Positions 17,268 to 24,948 of a stretch of 64,000 bases of DNA are shown here, one piece after another. The stretch lies in assembly GCA_020073465.1 (NCBI GenBank), contig JAIQFC010000026.1, positions 1-64,000 on the forward strand. Reading direction: 5' to 3'. Below the pieces are notes generated by a model. That model was given only the letters and a program-made list of their open reading frames with translations. It was not told the origin of the DNA and ran no database searches. The translations under genes and the position numbers were made by a program. The stretch's first letter is position 1. Every line of letters begins with the position of its first letter. The DNA comes from Terriglobia bacterium. Its GTDB lineage: Bacteria > Acidobacteriota > Terriglobia > Terriglobales > Acidobacteriaceae.

Positions 17268-17660
17268 ATGGCTAGAGCTGGGAAACTGAAGATTCTTTAT
17301 AGCGAAGGGGATGCGGAAGTGCTGGCACCACAAGCGGCTTCTATTGAAAAAGCCGGACATGCGGTGCAGCAGGCTCTGGGGCGCAAGGCGGTGCAGGAGG
17401 CTCTGGACAAGGGGACCTTTGACCTGGTGGTGTTGGGGCCGACCTTGAGCCGGAATGATCGGCATCACCTGCCGTATATGGTGAAAAAGGCGAATGCGGC
17501 GACCAGCGTGCTTGTGCTGCATGCGGATGGGAGCCGGCATCCCTATGTGGACGGGTGCACGGACACCGGGGCTGACACGGAGCATGTGCTGGCCCGGATT
17601 GAAGCGATGAAGATTGCCGGGACAGTGCCGACTGCAGCTGCGGCGGGTGCGGGGAAATAG
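17268..17660 (+). CDS. Degenerate response-regulator receiver-like protein
   Basis: From the ATG at 17268 there are 130 residues. The fold order resembles a receiver domain: KLKILYSEGDAEVLAPQAAS, then the strand FDLVVLGPTLSRND, then SVLVLHADGSRHP. The position that holds the phosphorylated aspartate in true receivers (LLxD) is a glycine in VVLGPT, and the acidic N-terminal pair is reduced, so normal phosphorylation is not expected. It may be a pseudo-receiver that signals by binding. The tail is Ala/Gly-rich. An open stretch from 17169 reads through a word repeat and is not used. A terminator follows. Confidence 0.6.
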   Translation: MARAGKLKILYSEGDAEVLAPQAASIEKAGHAVQQALGRKAVQEALDKGTFDLVVLGPTLSRNDRHHLPYMVKKANAATSVLVLHADGSRHPYVDGCTDTGADTEHVLARIEAMKIAGTVPTAAAAGAGK

Positions 17661-17684
17661 AGCAGGTAATTTCGTCACGGTTTC

Positions 17685-17720
17685 AAGGGGCAGCCTGAGG
17701 GCTGCCCTTTCTTGTTTTTG
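17685..17720 (+). terminator. Rho-independent terminator after the receiver-like gene
   Basis: AAGGGGCAGCC, loop TGAG, GGCTGCCCTTT form an 11-bp stem with one G-T pair, followed by CTTGTTTTTG. It begins 24 bases after the stop at 17660. Confidence 0.85.
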
Positions 17721-18094
17721 CGCTATCCAGAGGCGCACCGCGAACCAGGTTGAATAAGAATCCAGCTAGTTAGTGGGTGGGACGGAGTGACTGGTCAGGG
17801 CCTGCTATAGGGCAAAGTTGGAAGGCTCGGTTCGTGAAAGTGGGACCTATTGAAGGTGAGGACGGCACGGCGGGATGCGAACCAGGTCAGTAATAGTGGA
17901 GTGCGGAGGCATGTGAAGTCGGGATTTTTCTTCCTAGACCGTTAGCTTCTCAGGCTTTGCCGACGGTCTCAGTGGGAAGCGACGCTCGAATCGGTGCGTT
18001 TCTCAGGCAAATGACAGGGCGTCCGGAGAAGCGCGGGCGAGGCCCCTTCGACTGTCGCTCAGGGCAGGTCCGCGCCACATGGCCATATGTGCGG
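17721..18094. other. Spacer without a recognised gene
   Basis: No coding frame, RNA or clear promoter is seen here. A family C fragment, CCCCTTCGACTGTCGCTCAG, lies at about 18044-18063. The rest is unremarkable. Confidence 0.5.
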
Positions 18095-20299
18095 TTACTC
18101 TCCTCCAATGCGGAAGCGAAGTCCGGCGCGGAAGTTGACGGGCAGGGCTGGGTAACCTACGACCTCGTTGTAGCTGTGGTCGAGGGCATTTTCGAGGTTC
18201 AGATAGGCGGTGACGCGGGAGTGAATGGCGTACCAGCCGCCGAGATCGACTCGGGCGTAGCCGGCGGCGTGGTCGACACCGGGGAATGGCAGGACAAAGA
18301 AATCGGAATCCGCCCGGCGTCCGACAAAGCTGCCGCCCAGATTCGCTCCCCAGCGGCTGCCCAGGTAGGTGAACAGCAGGCTACCGGAGTGCTTGGGACG
18401 GCGGAGGAGAGGTTGTCCGGGCTCGTGCAGCGCGTCGAAGGCGAAGGGCTGCTCGAGGATTTGTGTAGACGTGTAGTTGTAGGCGGCGTCGAACGACAGG
18501 TGGGAGAAAGGGCGACCGTGCAGTTCCACTTCCGCCCCGTGCGCGAACGACTTGTTGATGTTTTCGTATTCGCCGGTGAAAGTCTTCTGGTCGACGATGG
18601 CAAAGTCAATCTGGTTGCGGAACTGGTTGTTGAAGTAGACGGCGGAAAGGGTGTACTTGCCCAACAGCAGTGATTGCTCCAATCCGGCTTCGAAGGCGCG
18701 GTTCTCTTCCGCTTTCAGATTGGGGTTGGGAACGATTCCCGGTCCCCTGGCATATGCTTCCTCGAAGCGTGCCTCCTTGATTCCGGTGGCATAAGAAAAA
18801 CGCAGGCGAGTGCCGGAAAAGAATTGGCCGCCCCGCAAAGCCAGATAGGTCAGCGCCACCCTGGGTACGAACTTGTTGCCGAAGGTTGCGTTGTGCACGA
18901 AGCGGCCGCCAGCCACGGCGGACAAGCGATGCAGTTGCAAAACCTGCTGCGCGTAGGCCGCGTGATTGAGGCGCAGACCGTGGGTCACAGGCGGAAAGTT
19001 AGTGTCGCCCACGAAAGCGTTTTCGTCCTCGAATTCATAACCTACGGTGGTGTGGGCCCAGGTACGCTCGGCCAGGTCGCCCTGATAATCGAATCCGGCG
19101 CGGTTGAAGTGATCGACGGTGTGGAAGGGACAATCGACGAAAGTAGTGAAGTTCACGAGGTCGCAGCCGCGTTCGGGGACAGTGTCTTCGTTCAGCCGTC
19201 GGTGGTTGTATTCAAAGCCGGTCAGGCGATGCTGCCAGCCGGAGGGACCGCTCAGGATTAATTCAGTGCTTCCCAGAAGGTCGTTGGTGCGCGCCTGTTG
19301 ATCGGAGTCGGGTGGAAGTAAGGGCTGGCCGTTGAAGTCCCACTCACCCTGGACGCCGGTGTGGCTGTTGTAGTGGCGAGCGCGGACACGGATTAACGCG
19401 CTGGGGCTGAGCTGCAAGCCGACGTTGGCGCCTTGCGATGAGTTGGAATAGTCATCGTTAGGGCCTTTGCCGGAGGTGTTGAACTGGTCGCCGAAGAAGT
19501 TGTAATCCCAGCGGCCGCGTGCGCCTGAGACGCTTGCAAAGCCGTGGGCGGTGTCGAGGTTTCCGCCGTCAGCGCCAAAGCGGAGTTCAGGAGTGCGCGT
19601 GCTGCCTGTCGTGCTGAACGTCTGGACCACGCTGGTCATTGCGTCGGAGCCGTAGAGAGTGCTCTGAGCCCCGCGGGAAAACTCGATGCGCGAGGTTTCT
19701 GCCAGGGGGACGACGCCGAAGTCCATGGTGCCGCCGGAATCGTTGACAGGCACATTGTCGATCAGCATTTTGTTGTAACGAGAATCTCCACCGCGGACGA
19801 ACAACGAACCCAGGCCACCGCGTTGTCCCGAGGAATCTACGACGGCCCCTGGCAGGAAGCGGAGCGCGTCGGCGGCGTCGACGGGCTGCATGGCCTGGAG
19901 TTGTGCTGCATCGAGCAAGGAGACGCTGGCTCCTGACTCGGCGGCTGGGATCGGTGTGCGCGTAGCGGTGACTACGACGGTCTCAGTGGCGGCCGCCAGA
20001 TGGAGTTGGACGGTTAGGAGGCCGGAGCGGGGAGTGGTGACGCGTGTGGTTTGAGGCGCGAATCCGGGGGCAAGGACCTGAATTTGATACTCGCCGTCTG
20101 CAATGCCGGCAAACAGAACGGATCCATCGCCTGCGGTGGGAGCAACCTGCAGGGAGCCACCGGATTTTTCCGGGATTAAAGACACTTCGGCGCCGGATAC
20201 GGCAGCGGATTGGGGGTCTACGACTTTGATTTTGAGGTCGGCGGCGAATGCGGCAGAGACAACAGCCAAGAAAGCGAATACGGCGCGGAGTACGCGCAT
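18095..20299 (-). CDS. TonB-dependent receptor, probable cobalamin (BtuB-type) transporter
   Basis: From the ATG at 20299 the protein has 734 residues: signal peptide (LRAVFAFLAVVSAAFAADL), carboxypeptidase-regulatory-like domain (to about residue 100), plug (LDAAQLQAMQPVDAADALRF, MLIDNVPVNDSGGTMDFGVV, SRGAQSTLYGSDAMTSVVQ) and a barrel ending VNFRAGLRFRIGG. AAGGAGG lies six bases before the start. Directly upstream is a cobalamin riboswitch, which strongly suggests uptake of B12 or a related corrinoid. The frame is open to 20503, but the extra 68 codons are the riboswitch. No BtuCDF or B12-synthesis gene is near. Confidence 0.9.
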   Translation of the reverse strand: MRVLRAVFAFLAVVSAAFAADLKIKVVDPQSAAVSGAEVSLIPEKSGGSLQVAPTAGDGSVLFAGIADGEYQIQVLAPGFAPQTTRVTTPRSGLLTVQLHLAAATETVVVTATRTPIPAAESGASVSLLDAAQLQAMQPVDAADALRFLPGAVVDSSGQRGGLGSLFVRGGDSRYNKMLIDNVPVNDSGGTMDFGVVPLAETSRIEFSRGAQSTLYGSDAMTSVVQTFSTTGSTRTPELRFGADGGNLDTAHGFASVSGARGRWDYNFFGDQFNTSGKGPNDDYSNSSQGANVGLQLSPSALIRVRARHYNSHTGVQGEWDFNGQPLLPPDSDQQARTNDLLGSTELILSGPSGWQHRLTGFEYNHRRLNEDTVPERGCDLVNFTTFVDCPFHTVDHFNRAGFDYQGDLAERTWAHTTVGYEFEDENAFVGDTNFPPVTHGLRLNHAAYAQQVLQLHRLSAVAGGRFVHNATFGNKFVPRVALTYLALRGGQFFSGTRLRFSYATGIKEARFEEAYARGPGIVPNPNLKAEENRAFEAGLEQSLLLGKYTLSAVYFNNQFRNQIDFAIVDQKTFTGEYENINKSFAHGAEVELHGRPFSHLSFDAAYNYTSTQILEQPFAFDALHEPGQPLLRRPKHSGSLLFTYLGSRWGANLGGSFVGRRADSDFFVLPFPGVDHAAGYARVDLGGWYAIHSRVTAYLNLENALDHSYNEVVGYPALPVNFRAGLRFRIGGE

Positions 20300-20340
20300 A
20301 ACCATCCTCCTTTTCACGCGAAAGGGGTTGCGGTGGACGG

Positions 20341-20505
20341 ATTGCGCCGGTCTCCTGGCTTGCGAGTAAGGATGTGTACGACATCCAGATTCGGCAGGCG
20401 GCCTTCCCAGAATATTTCCTAGTGGCCGGCTGCGGTGTCCTCGCTTACAGTTGCGCGGCAGCGCGGGAGTTGCACCCGCTTCCCAGTCTTTGCCGAGAGG
20501 CAAAG
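20341..20505 (-). promoter_or_regulatory. Cobalamin riboswitch upstream of the BtuB-type receptor
   Basis: Read on the minus strand, the conserved core elements occur in order: GGGAAGCGGGTG, CCGCGCAACTGTAA, GCCACT, TGGGAAGG, GATGT and the B12 box GCAAGCCAGGAGACCGGC (20346-20363). A small hairpin, CCTTTCGCGTGAAAAGG (20309-20325), follows and its base overlaps the GGAGG Shine-Dalgarno of the receptor gene. This suggests control of translation: with B12 bound, the ribosome site would be closed. The element is recognised by motif order, not by a covariance search. Confidence 0.93.
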
Positions 20506-20625
20506 ACGCGCAGTCCGAAGGATTGGAAAGAACGAAAAAGCCGTGGAGAGGAATTTACAGAGGGAGAGTGGTGGAAGTCAAACGGGACGAGTCTACTGCC
20601 TGATCATCTGTGCGGGCGCGCGCGA

Positions 20626-20745
20626 GATGCTTCGCTCCGCCTGAAGAACGGCTGCGCTCAGCATGACGCCGGCGTCGTGGTGGCGGACACATTCTAACCT
20701 ACACTTCCATCCGGGGTAGAGACAGCCGAGGGCGGCTGTCCCTAC
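20626..20745. repeat. Family C copy 3 and family F copy 2
   Basis: CTTCGCTCCGCCTGAAGAAC followed by GGCTGCGCTCAGCATGACGC (20626-20670), then GAGACAGCCGAGGGCGGCTG followed by TCCCTAC (20719-20745). The spacer between the riboswitch and the acyltransferase stop has no gene. Confidence 0.8.
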
Positions 20746-20760
20746 ATGGATCGTGGTGGT

Positions 20761-21516
20761 TTACGCCTCGCGTTTGTAATACGGGAATTCGGGGGTGCCG
20801 GCTTTGTGGACACTGCTTTCGGCGAAGTCACGGACTCGGTCCAGTGATGACTGCAACTCGGCGGTGTGGCGCTGGAGGTCTTCATCGGTCGCGTCAAGAG
20901 GGACGTGGATCAGTTTTCCGATCCGCATCAGGACCCGGGAGAAAGGTTTGGGGATCATCAGGCGATCCCAGGAGTTGAGGATCCAAGCCTTGTCTACGGC
21001 GAGGTGGAACATGGCGAGCGGCACGCCGGAGGAGCGCGCCAACGCTACGGGGCCGGGCTTCACCTTGTAGCGGGGGCCGCGGGGGCCGTCGATGGTGAAG
21101 GCGACAGTCCAGCCGTCGTCGAGAGCGCGACGCAGGCCGAGCAGGGCGCGGACAGCGTGGCGGCTGCTCGATCCGCGCACGGGGACGAAACCGAATCTGC
21201 GGATGATGCGGGCGATGTATTCGCCGTCGTAGCTGGTGCTGTTCATTACGTGGATGCGGTAGTTGCGGCAGACCCAGGTGGCGGGGATGATGCAGTTATG
21301 CCAGAAGGAGGCCACTACGGGACGAACGCCGGGGCCTTCGGGGGCGCCGTCCTCGAGCGAAACTGCGATGCGGAGCGTGGGACCGATCAGGCGGATGAGC
21401 CAGTATCCGGCCCAGATGATCAGGCGAAGAGAGATTCGCTGGCGGAGGGTGAAGTGGCGGGGGCGAGATGTGGCCGACAGAGGGGCAGGCGCTTCGTGCG
21501 TAGGCACTTCGGGCAC
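20761..21516 (-). CDS. DUF374 lysophospholipid acyltransferase-like protein
   Basis: A 251-residue protein of the DUF374 group, related to LpxL/PlsC-type acyltransferases of the inner membrane. An N-terminal hydrophobic stretch (RLIIWAGYWLIRLIGPTLRI) is followed by the catalytic-type block VVASFWHNC, then VRGSSSRHAVRALLGL and the TIDGPRGPRYKVKPGPVALA segment with the conserved DGPRGP. It probably acylates a lipid A or glycerolipid intermediate, but the acceptor is unknown. The ATG at 21516 is accepted; no partner gene is adjacent. Confidence 0.87.
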   Translation of the reverse strand: MPEVPTHEAPAPLSATSRPRHFTLRQRISLRLIIWAGYWLIRLIGPTLRIAVSLEDGAPEGPGVRPVVASFWHNCIIPATWVCRNYRIHVMNSTSYDGEYIARIIRRFGFVPVRGSSSRHAVRALLGLRRALDDGWTVAFTIDGPRGPRYKVKPGPVALARSSGVPLAMFHLAVDKAWILNSWDRLMIPKPFSRVLMRIGKLIHVPLDATDEDLQRHTAELQSSLDRVRDFAESSVHKAGTPEFPYYKREA

Positions 21517-21546
21517 GTGGTCATTGTAATGTCAACGACACGAAAT

Positions 21547-21640
21547 CCCCGCCCTGTCTCTCCAAAGAACGGAGAGGCAAGGACGGGGCACCCGCAATTG
21601 TTTTGATTCCAGCACTTGTCGGACAGGAGTGTCCGACCCA
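21547..21640. repeat. Family G palindrome and a separate hairpin
   Basis: CCCTGTCTCTCCAAAGAACG followed by GAGAGGCAAGGACGGGGCAC is a nested palindrome (21547-21593) like those near 8217 and 30839. GTCGGACAGGAGTGTCCGAC follows near 21617. Confidence 0.75.
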
Positions 21641-21646
21641 CACGTC

Positions 21647-22351
21647 CTAGCTTTCGAGGTAGCCGTCGATCCAGTGTTTGAGTCTCAGGCGGCGTTCGTC
21701 GGTGGCGTCGAAGCGGATGCCGAAGGACTTGCCCTTGCGCCAGGTGACGGCGCCCTTGACGTGAACGCGAGGAAGGGTCAGCAGGGCGAAGGAAACCTCG
21801 ACATTCGCACCCGCGGCCAGATCTTCCGCGCTCGTCAGGGACATTCCGCCAGAGCTCACCTCAAGACTGCTGGCGTTGAAGCGGTGACGGTCTGACTTGG
21901 TTACCGCAACCTCGGTCATGATCGGAATGCGCGCATAGCGACGAAATTCGTGCAGCACGAGCATCTGAGTGGCGCGCACGAGCTTCAGGGCTGCAGACCG
22001 CTCCAGAGGCTCGTGGAACATGGCGTTGATTCCGTATTTCGAGTAGCGCATGGCTTCCTGCGCATTGCCTCCAACCCCATAGATGACGCATCGGCTGTTG
22101 GAGCGGGAAGTACGCGCGGAGTCCATCACGTCTTCAGCGCCGTTGCTGAGGTGCAGGACGCAGGCTTCGAATTTTTCGTTGCGCATGCGTTCGGCAGCAT
22201 TGGAAGACATGACGACAGTTTCGATGTTGAACTGGCGGAAGCATTCGGCGAGCAGGGCGCGAGAGGACTCGTGCAAGTCGACCAGCGCGGTGCGGGCGGC
22301 AGCCTTCCGGGGAGGGATGGGAGCGAGAGCGGACGCGAAGGATTTTTCCAT
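21647..22351 (-). CDS. PilZ-domain protein with an N-terminal receiver-like region
   Basis: The C-terminal 100 residues form a PilZ domain, which usually binds cyclic di-GMP: RRYARIPIMTEVAV carries an RRxxR-like start and SLEVSSGGMSLTSAEDL the (D/N)xSxxG-like motif. The N-terminal 120 residues (RTALVDLHESSRALLAECFR, CVLHLSNGAEDVMDS) resemble a receiver without a clear phospho-site. The start is uncertain: ATG 22351 (MEKSFASALA) gives 234 residues; ATG 22450 and one at 22522 would extend it. It may change behaviour in response to c-di-GMP. No partner is nearby. Confidence 0.78.
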   Translation of the reverse strand: MEKSFASALAPIPPRKAAARTALVDLHESSRALLAECFRQFNIETVVMSSNAAERMRNEKFEACVLHLSNGAEDVMDSARTSRSNSRCVIYGVGGNAQEAMRYSKYGINAMFHEPLERSAALKLVRATQMLVLHEFRRYARIPIMTEVAVTKSDRHRFNASSLEVSSGGMSLTSAEDLAAGANVEVSFALLTLPRVHVKGAVTWRKGKSFGIRFDATDERRLRLKHWIDGYLES

Positions 22352-22535
22352 GTCGAGGGGACGACTGTCTTGTCCTGAAACCCATTCTGGCGCGGGTTGC
22401 GCGAGATGGAAAGGCACAAAGGACCAACGAGGAATGTAGGAAAGGGACATTACCCCGGAATGGACCGGCGGGGGACAATCGCGGATGTGCCTAGGATTGA
22501 AGAGTTTGCGGGGAGCAACCAACCACGGCCCTCAG

Positions 22536-22600
22536 GGGCTGAAAGCCCTCTCTCGTCAGGTGCGGTGACGGCGCGGCTGGAAGCCGCGCCCTTTCAAACC
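22536..22600. repeat. Family A two-hairpin element, copy 2
   Basis: GGGCTGAAAGCCC (22536-22548), a 21-base spacer, GGCGCGGCTGGAAGCCGCGC (22570-22589) and the tail CCTTTCAAACC. The 22352-22677 spacer between the PilZ gene and fabF holds no gene. Confidence 0.82.
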
Positions 22601-22677
22601 CCCTAGATTAAGAAGCTGCGTCCTTTCGGCTAGGACCGTGCAGTGTTTCAGGTCAGAGGGATTCCCAACTGGTCGGC

Positions 22678-23916
22678 CTATTCGGTCCAGCGACGAAAGA
22701 GCAGCGCGCCATTGGTGCCGCCGAAGCCGAAGGAGTTGGACATGGCGTATTCGACCTCCGCCTTGCGGGCCTGGTTGGGGATGAAATCCATCGATCCGGT
22801 GCCGGGATCCTGGTTTTCCAGATTGATGGTTGGAGGCAGGATCTGGTCGCGGAGGGCGAGGACGGTGATGCCGGCTTCGAGACCTCCGGCTCCGCCGAGA
22901 AGATGGCCCGTCATCGACTTGGTGGAGCTGACGGCGATCTTGCGGTCGCCGAAGAAGTTGCGGATGGCATGAGCTTCGAGGGTGTCGCCGATCGGAGTTG
23001 AGGTGCCGTGGGCGTTTACGTATCCGACCACATCGGGAGTGACACCGGCATCGCGGACGGCGTTGCGCATCACGCGGAAGCCGCCCTCGTGTTCGGGAGC
23101 GGGCTGAGTCATGTGATAGGCGTCGCCGGACATGCCGTAGCCGGCGATCTCGGCGAGGATGCGGGCGCCGCGCTTGCGGGCGTATTCGAGTTCTTCGAGG
23201 ATCATGATGCCCGCGCCTTCGCCAATGACGAAACCGTCGCGATCTCTGTCCCAAGGCCGGCTGGCTTTTTCGGGAGCGTCGTTGCGGGTGGAGAGGGCGC
23301 GCATGGCAGCGAATCCGCCGACGCCCATGGGAGTGATGGCGGCTTCGGAGCCTCCGGCGATCATGACGTCGGCATCATTGTGCTGGATGATGCGGAAGGA
23401 ATCGCCGATCGAGTGGGCGCTGGTGGTGCAGGCGGTGGCGGTAGCTTCGTTCGGTCCCTTGGCGCCATAGCGCATGGAGACCTGCCCGGCGGCAAGATTG
23501 ATGATGGCGGCGGGGATGAAGAAGGGTGAGATCTTGCGTGGGCCGCCTTCAACCAGGTTTGCGTGTTCGCGCTCGATGATGTCGAAACCGCCTATGCCGG
23601 ATCCGATGTGGACTCCGACGCGCTCGTCGTTCTCAGGAGTGATCTTCAGGCCGGACATCCGCATCGCTTCATCCGAGGCTGCAATGGCCAGGTGGATGAA
23701 ACGCGCCATCTTCTTCAGCTCTTTTCTCTCAATGAAGTTCAGCGGGTCGAAGTTCCGGACCTCGGCGGCAATCTGGCAGGCGAACTTGCTGGCATCAAAG
23801 CCATGGATGCGCTTGACGCCGCTTTCACCGGCAAGCAGGGCCTTCCACACCTGTTCGGTGGAATTGCCCACGCCACAGATCAGGCCGAGGCCTGTGACTA
23901 CGACCCTGCGTCCCAA
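22678..23916 (-). CDS. fabF: 3-oxoacyl-ACP synthase II (FabF)
   Basis: FabF condenses malonyl-ACP with a growing acyl-ACP. The 412 residues carry the Cys-His-His triad: C163 in TATACTTSAHSIG, H303 in YVNAHGTSTPIGD and H338 in SSTKSMTGHLLGG. Length is normal. acpP lies immediately upstream (stop at 23920), four bases before the fabF start, so the two genes form an operon. The end LLFRRWTE agrees with the family C-terminus. Confidence 0.96.
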   Translation of the reverse strand: MGRRVVVTGLGLICGVGNSTEQVWKALLAGESGVKRIHGFDASKFACQIAAEVRNFDPLNFIERKELKKMARFIHLAIAASDEAMRMSGLKITPENDERVGVHIGSGIGGFDIIEREHANLVEGGPRKISPFFIPAAIINLAAGQVSMRYGAKGPNEATATACTTSAHSIGDSFRIIQHNDADVMIAGGSEAAITPMGVGGFAAMRALSTRNDAPEKASRPWDRDRDGFVIGEGAGIMILEELEYARKRGARILAEIAGYGMSGDAYHMTQPAPEHEGGFRVMRNAVRDAGVTPDVVGYVNAHGTSTPIGDTLEAHAIRNFFGDRKIAVSSTKSMTGHLLGGAGGLEAGITVLALRDQILPPTINLENQDPGTGSMDFIPNQARKAEVEYAMSNSFGFGGTNGALLFRRWTE

Positions 23917-23919
23917 CTT

Positions 23920-24165
23920 TTACTTCCCCGCTTTCGCGTGCTTGCCGATGTAGTCTACGGCGTCCTGCACGGTACGGATCTTTTCGGCATCCTCGTCGGG
24001 AATCTCGATATCGAAAGCTTCTTCGAAGGCCATGACGAGTTCGACGGTGTCCAGTGAATCCGCGCCCAGATCGTCGACGAAGGAGGCGCTGGACGTGACT
24101 TCGCCTTCATCCACTCCCAACTGTTCCACGATGATCTGCTTTACCTTGTCGTCTACGGCTGCCAT
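23920..24165 (-). CDS. acpP: Acyl carrier protein
   Basis: An 81-residue acidic protein with the phosphopantetheine site [13 protein letters not shown] (Ser37). It carries acyl intermediates in fatty acid synthesis. It sits just before fabF in the same operon, a common order. The holo-ACP synthase needed to load it is encoded at 30902. Length and sequence are typical; the extra C-terminal GKHAKAGK is seen in many relatives. Confidence 0.97.
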   Translation of the reverse strand: MAAVDDKVKQIIVEQLGVDEGEVTSSASFVDDLGADSLDTVELVMAFEEAFDIEIPDEDAEKIRTVQDAVDYIGKHAKAGK

Positions 24166-24469
24166 TTTTTCCTCGCTTGCCCTAATTAGATTTGAATTCG
24201 GATTCCGCGGTACGAAATTGGTTTGAGCTCCTGTGTCCTGCGGCGTTTGGTGCGCGACCCTCGCCGGCTATCACGCGTTGCTACGCCCAGAAAACGCAAA
24301 CGTGTAGTCTAATGGTCCGGGTGAATTGCTGTAAAGAAAGGGGCCTGATGCACCGGACGGGACATCGGGCGACTTTGAGTCGCACTCTTGAATCCTAACG
24401 GCTGGATGTTGCCGGGGTCAAACGGGGCGGATGGTGGCTCGCCGTTCACCTGAATAGGAGCTTGAATCC
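24166..24469. other. Divergent spacer between acpP and dtd with possible structured RNA
   Basis: This 304-base region must hold the promoters of acpP-fabF and dtd. No gene is seen. A hairpin pairs GTCCGGGTG (about 24315-24323) with CACCGGAC (about 24351-24358), and GCGACTTTGAGTCGC (about 24368) forms another. Both may only be structural; a tRNA fold could not be made from them. Confidence 0.4.
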
Positions 24470-24919
24470 GTGCGAGCGGTCGTCCAGCGGGTCAGCCGAG
24501 CGAAAGTCACGGTTGATGGAGAGATCACGGGCGAGATTGGCTTGGGACTGCTGGTTCTGCTGGGCGTGGGGCAGGCAGATACTGAGGCCGATGCCGCTTA
24601 CCTGGCGGAGAAAATCTCAGGGTTGCGAATATTTGAAGATGACCAGGGGAAGATGAATCGCAGCGTGCAGGATGTCGGCGGGAGCGTGCTGGCGGTTTCG
24701 CAGTTCACGCTGTACGGGGATGTGAGGCGGGGCAAAAGGCCGTCGTTTGACGCGGCTGCGGCGCCGGAAAAAGCGCGGGAGTTGTACGAAATTTTCGTGC
24801 AGCGTGTTCGCGCACTGGGACTCCGCTGTGAAACTGGGCGCTTCCGGGAAATGATGACCGTAGAATCGGTGAATGAGGGGCCGGTCACGATTCTGCTGGA
24901 TTCCAGCAGGGCGTTCTAG
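24470..24919 (+). CDS. dtd: D-aminoacyl-tRNA deacylase
   Basis: Dtd removes D-amino acids wrongly attached to tRNA. The 149 residues match the family closely: [18 protein letters not shown] at the start, the [17 protein letters not shown] motif and the substrate loop [11 protein letters not shown] at the end. The start codon is GTG at 24470 with AGGAG about ten bases before. It stands alone, convergent with the GT39 gene. Confidence 0.96.
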   Translation: MRAVVQRVSRAKVTVDGEITGEIGLGLLVLLGVGQADTEADAAYLAEKISGLRIFEDDQGKMNRSVQDVGGSVLAVSQFTLYGDVRRGKRPSFDAAAAPEKARELYEIFVQRVRALGLRCETGRFREMMTVESVNEGPVTILLDSSRAF

Positions 24920-24948
24920 GTTCCCATGTCAGGCACGACCGTCTGGCC

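Noticed and set aside
20300-20503. N-terminal extension of the second TonB receptor
   Set aside because: The bases form a cobalamin riboswitch; the signal peptide and Shine-Dalgarno place the start at 20299.
24290-24375. Possible tRNA in the acpP-dtd spacer
   Set aside because: A GTAGTCTAATGGT string looked like a D-arm, but no acceptor stem, anticodon arm or T-arm could be formed.
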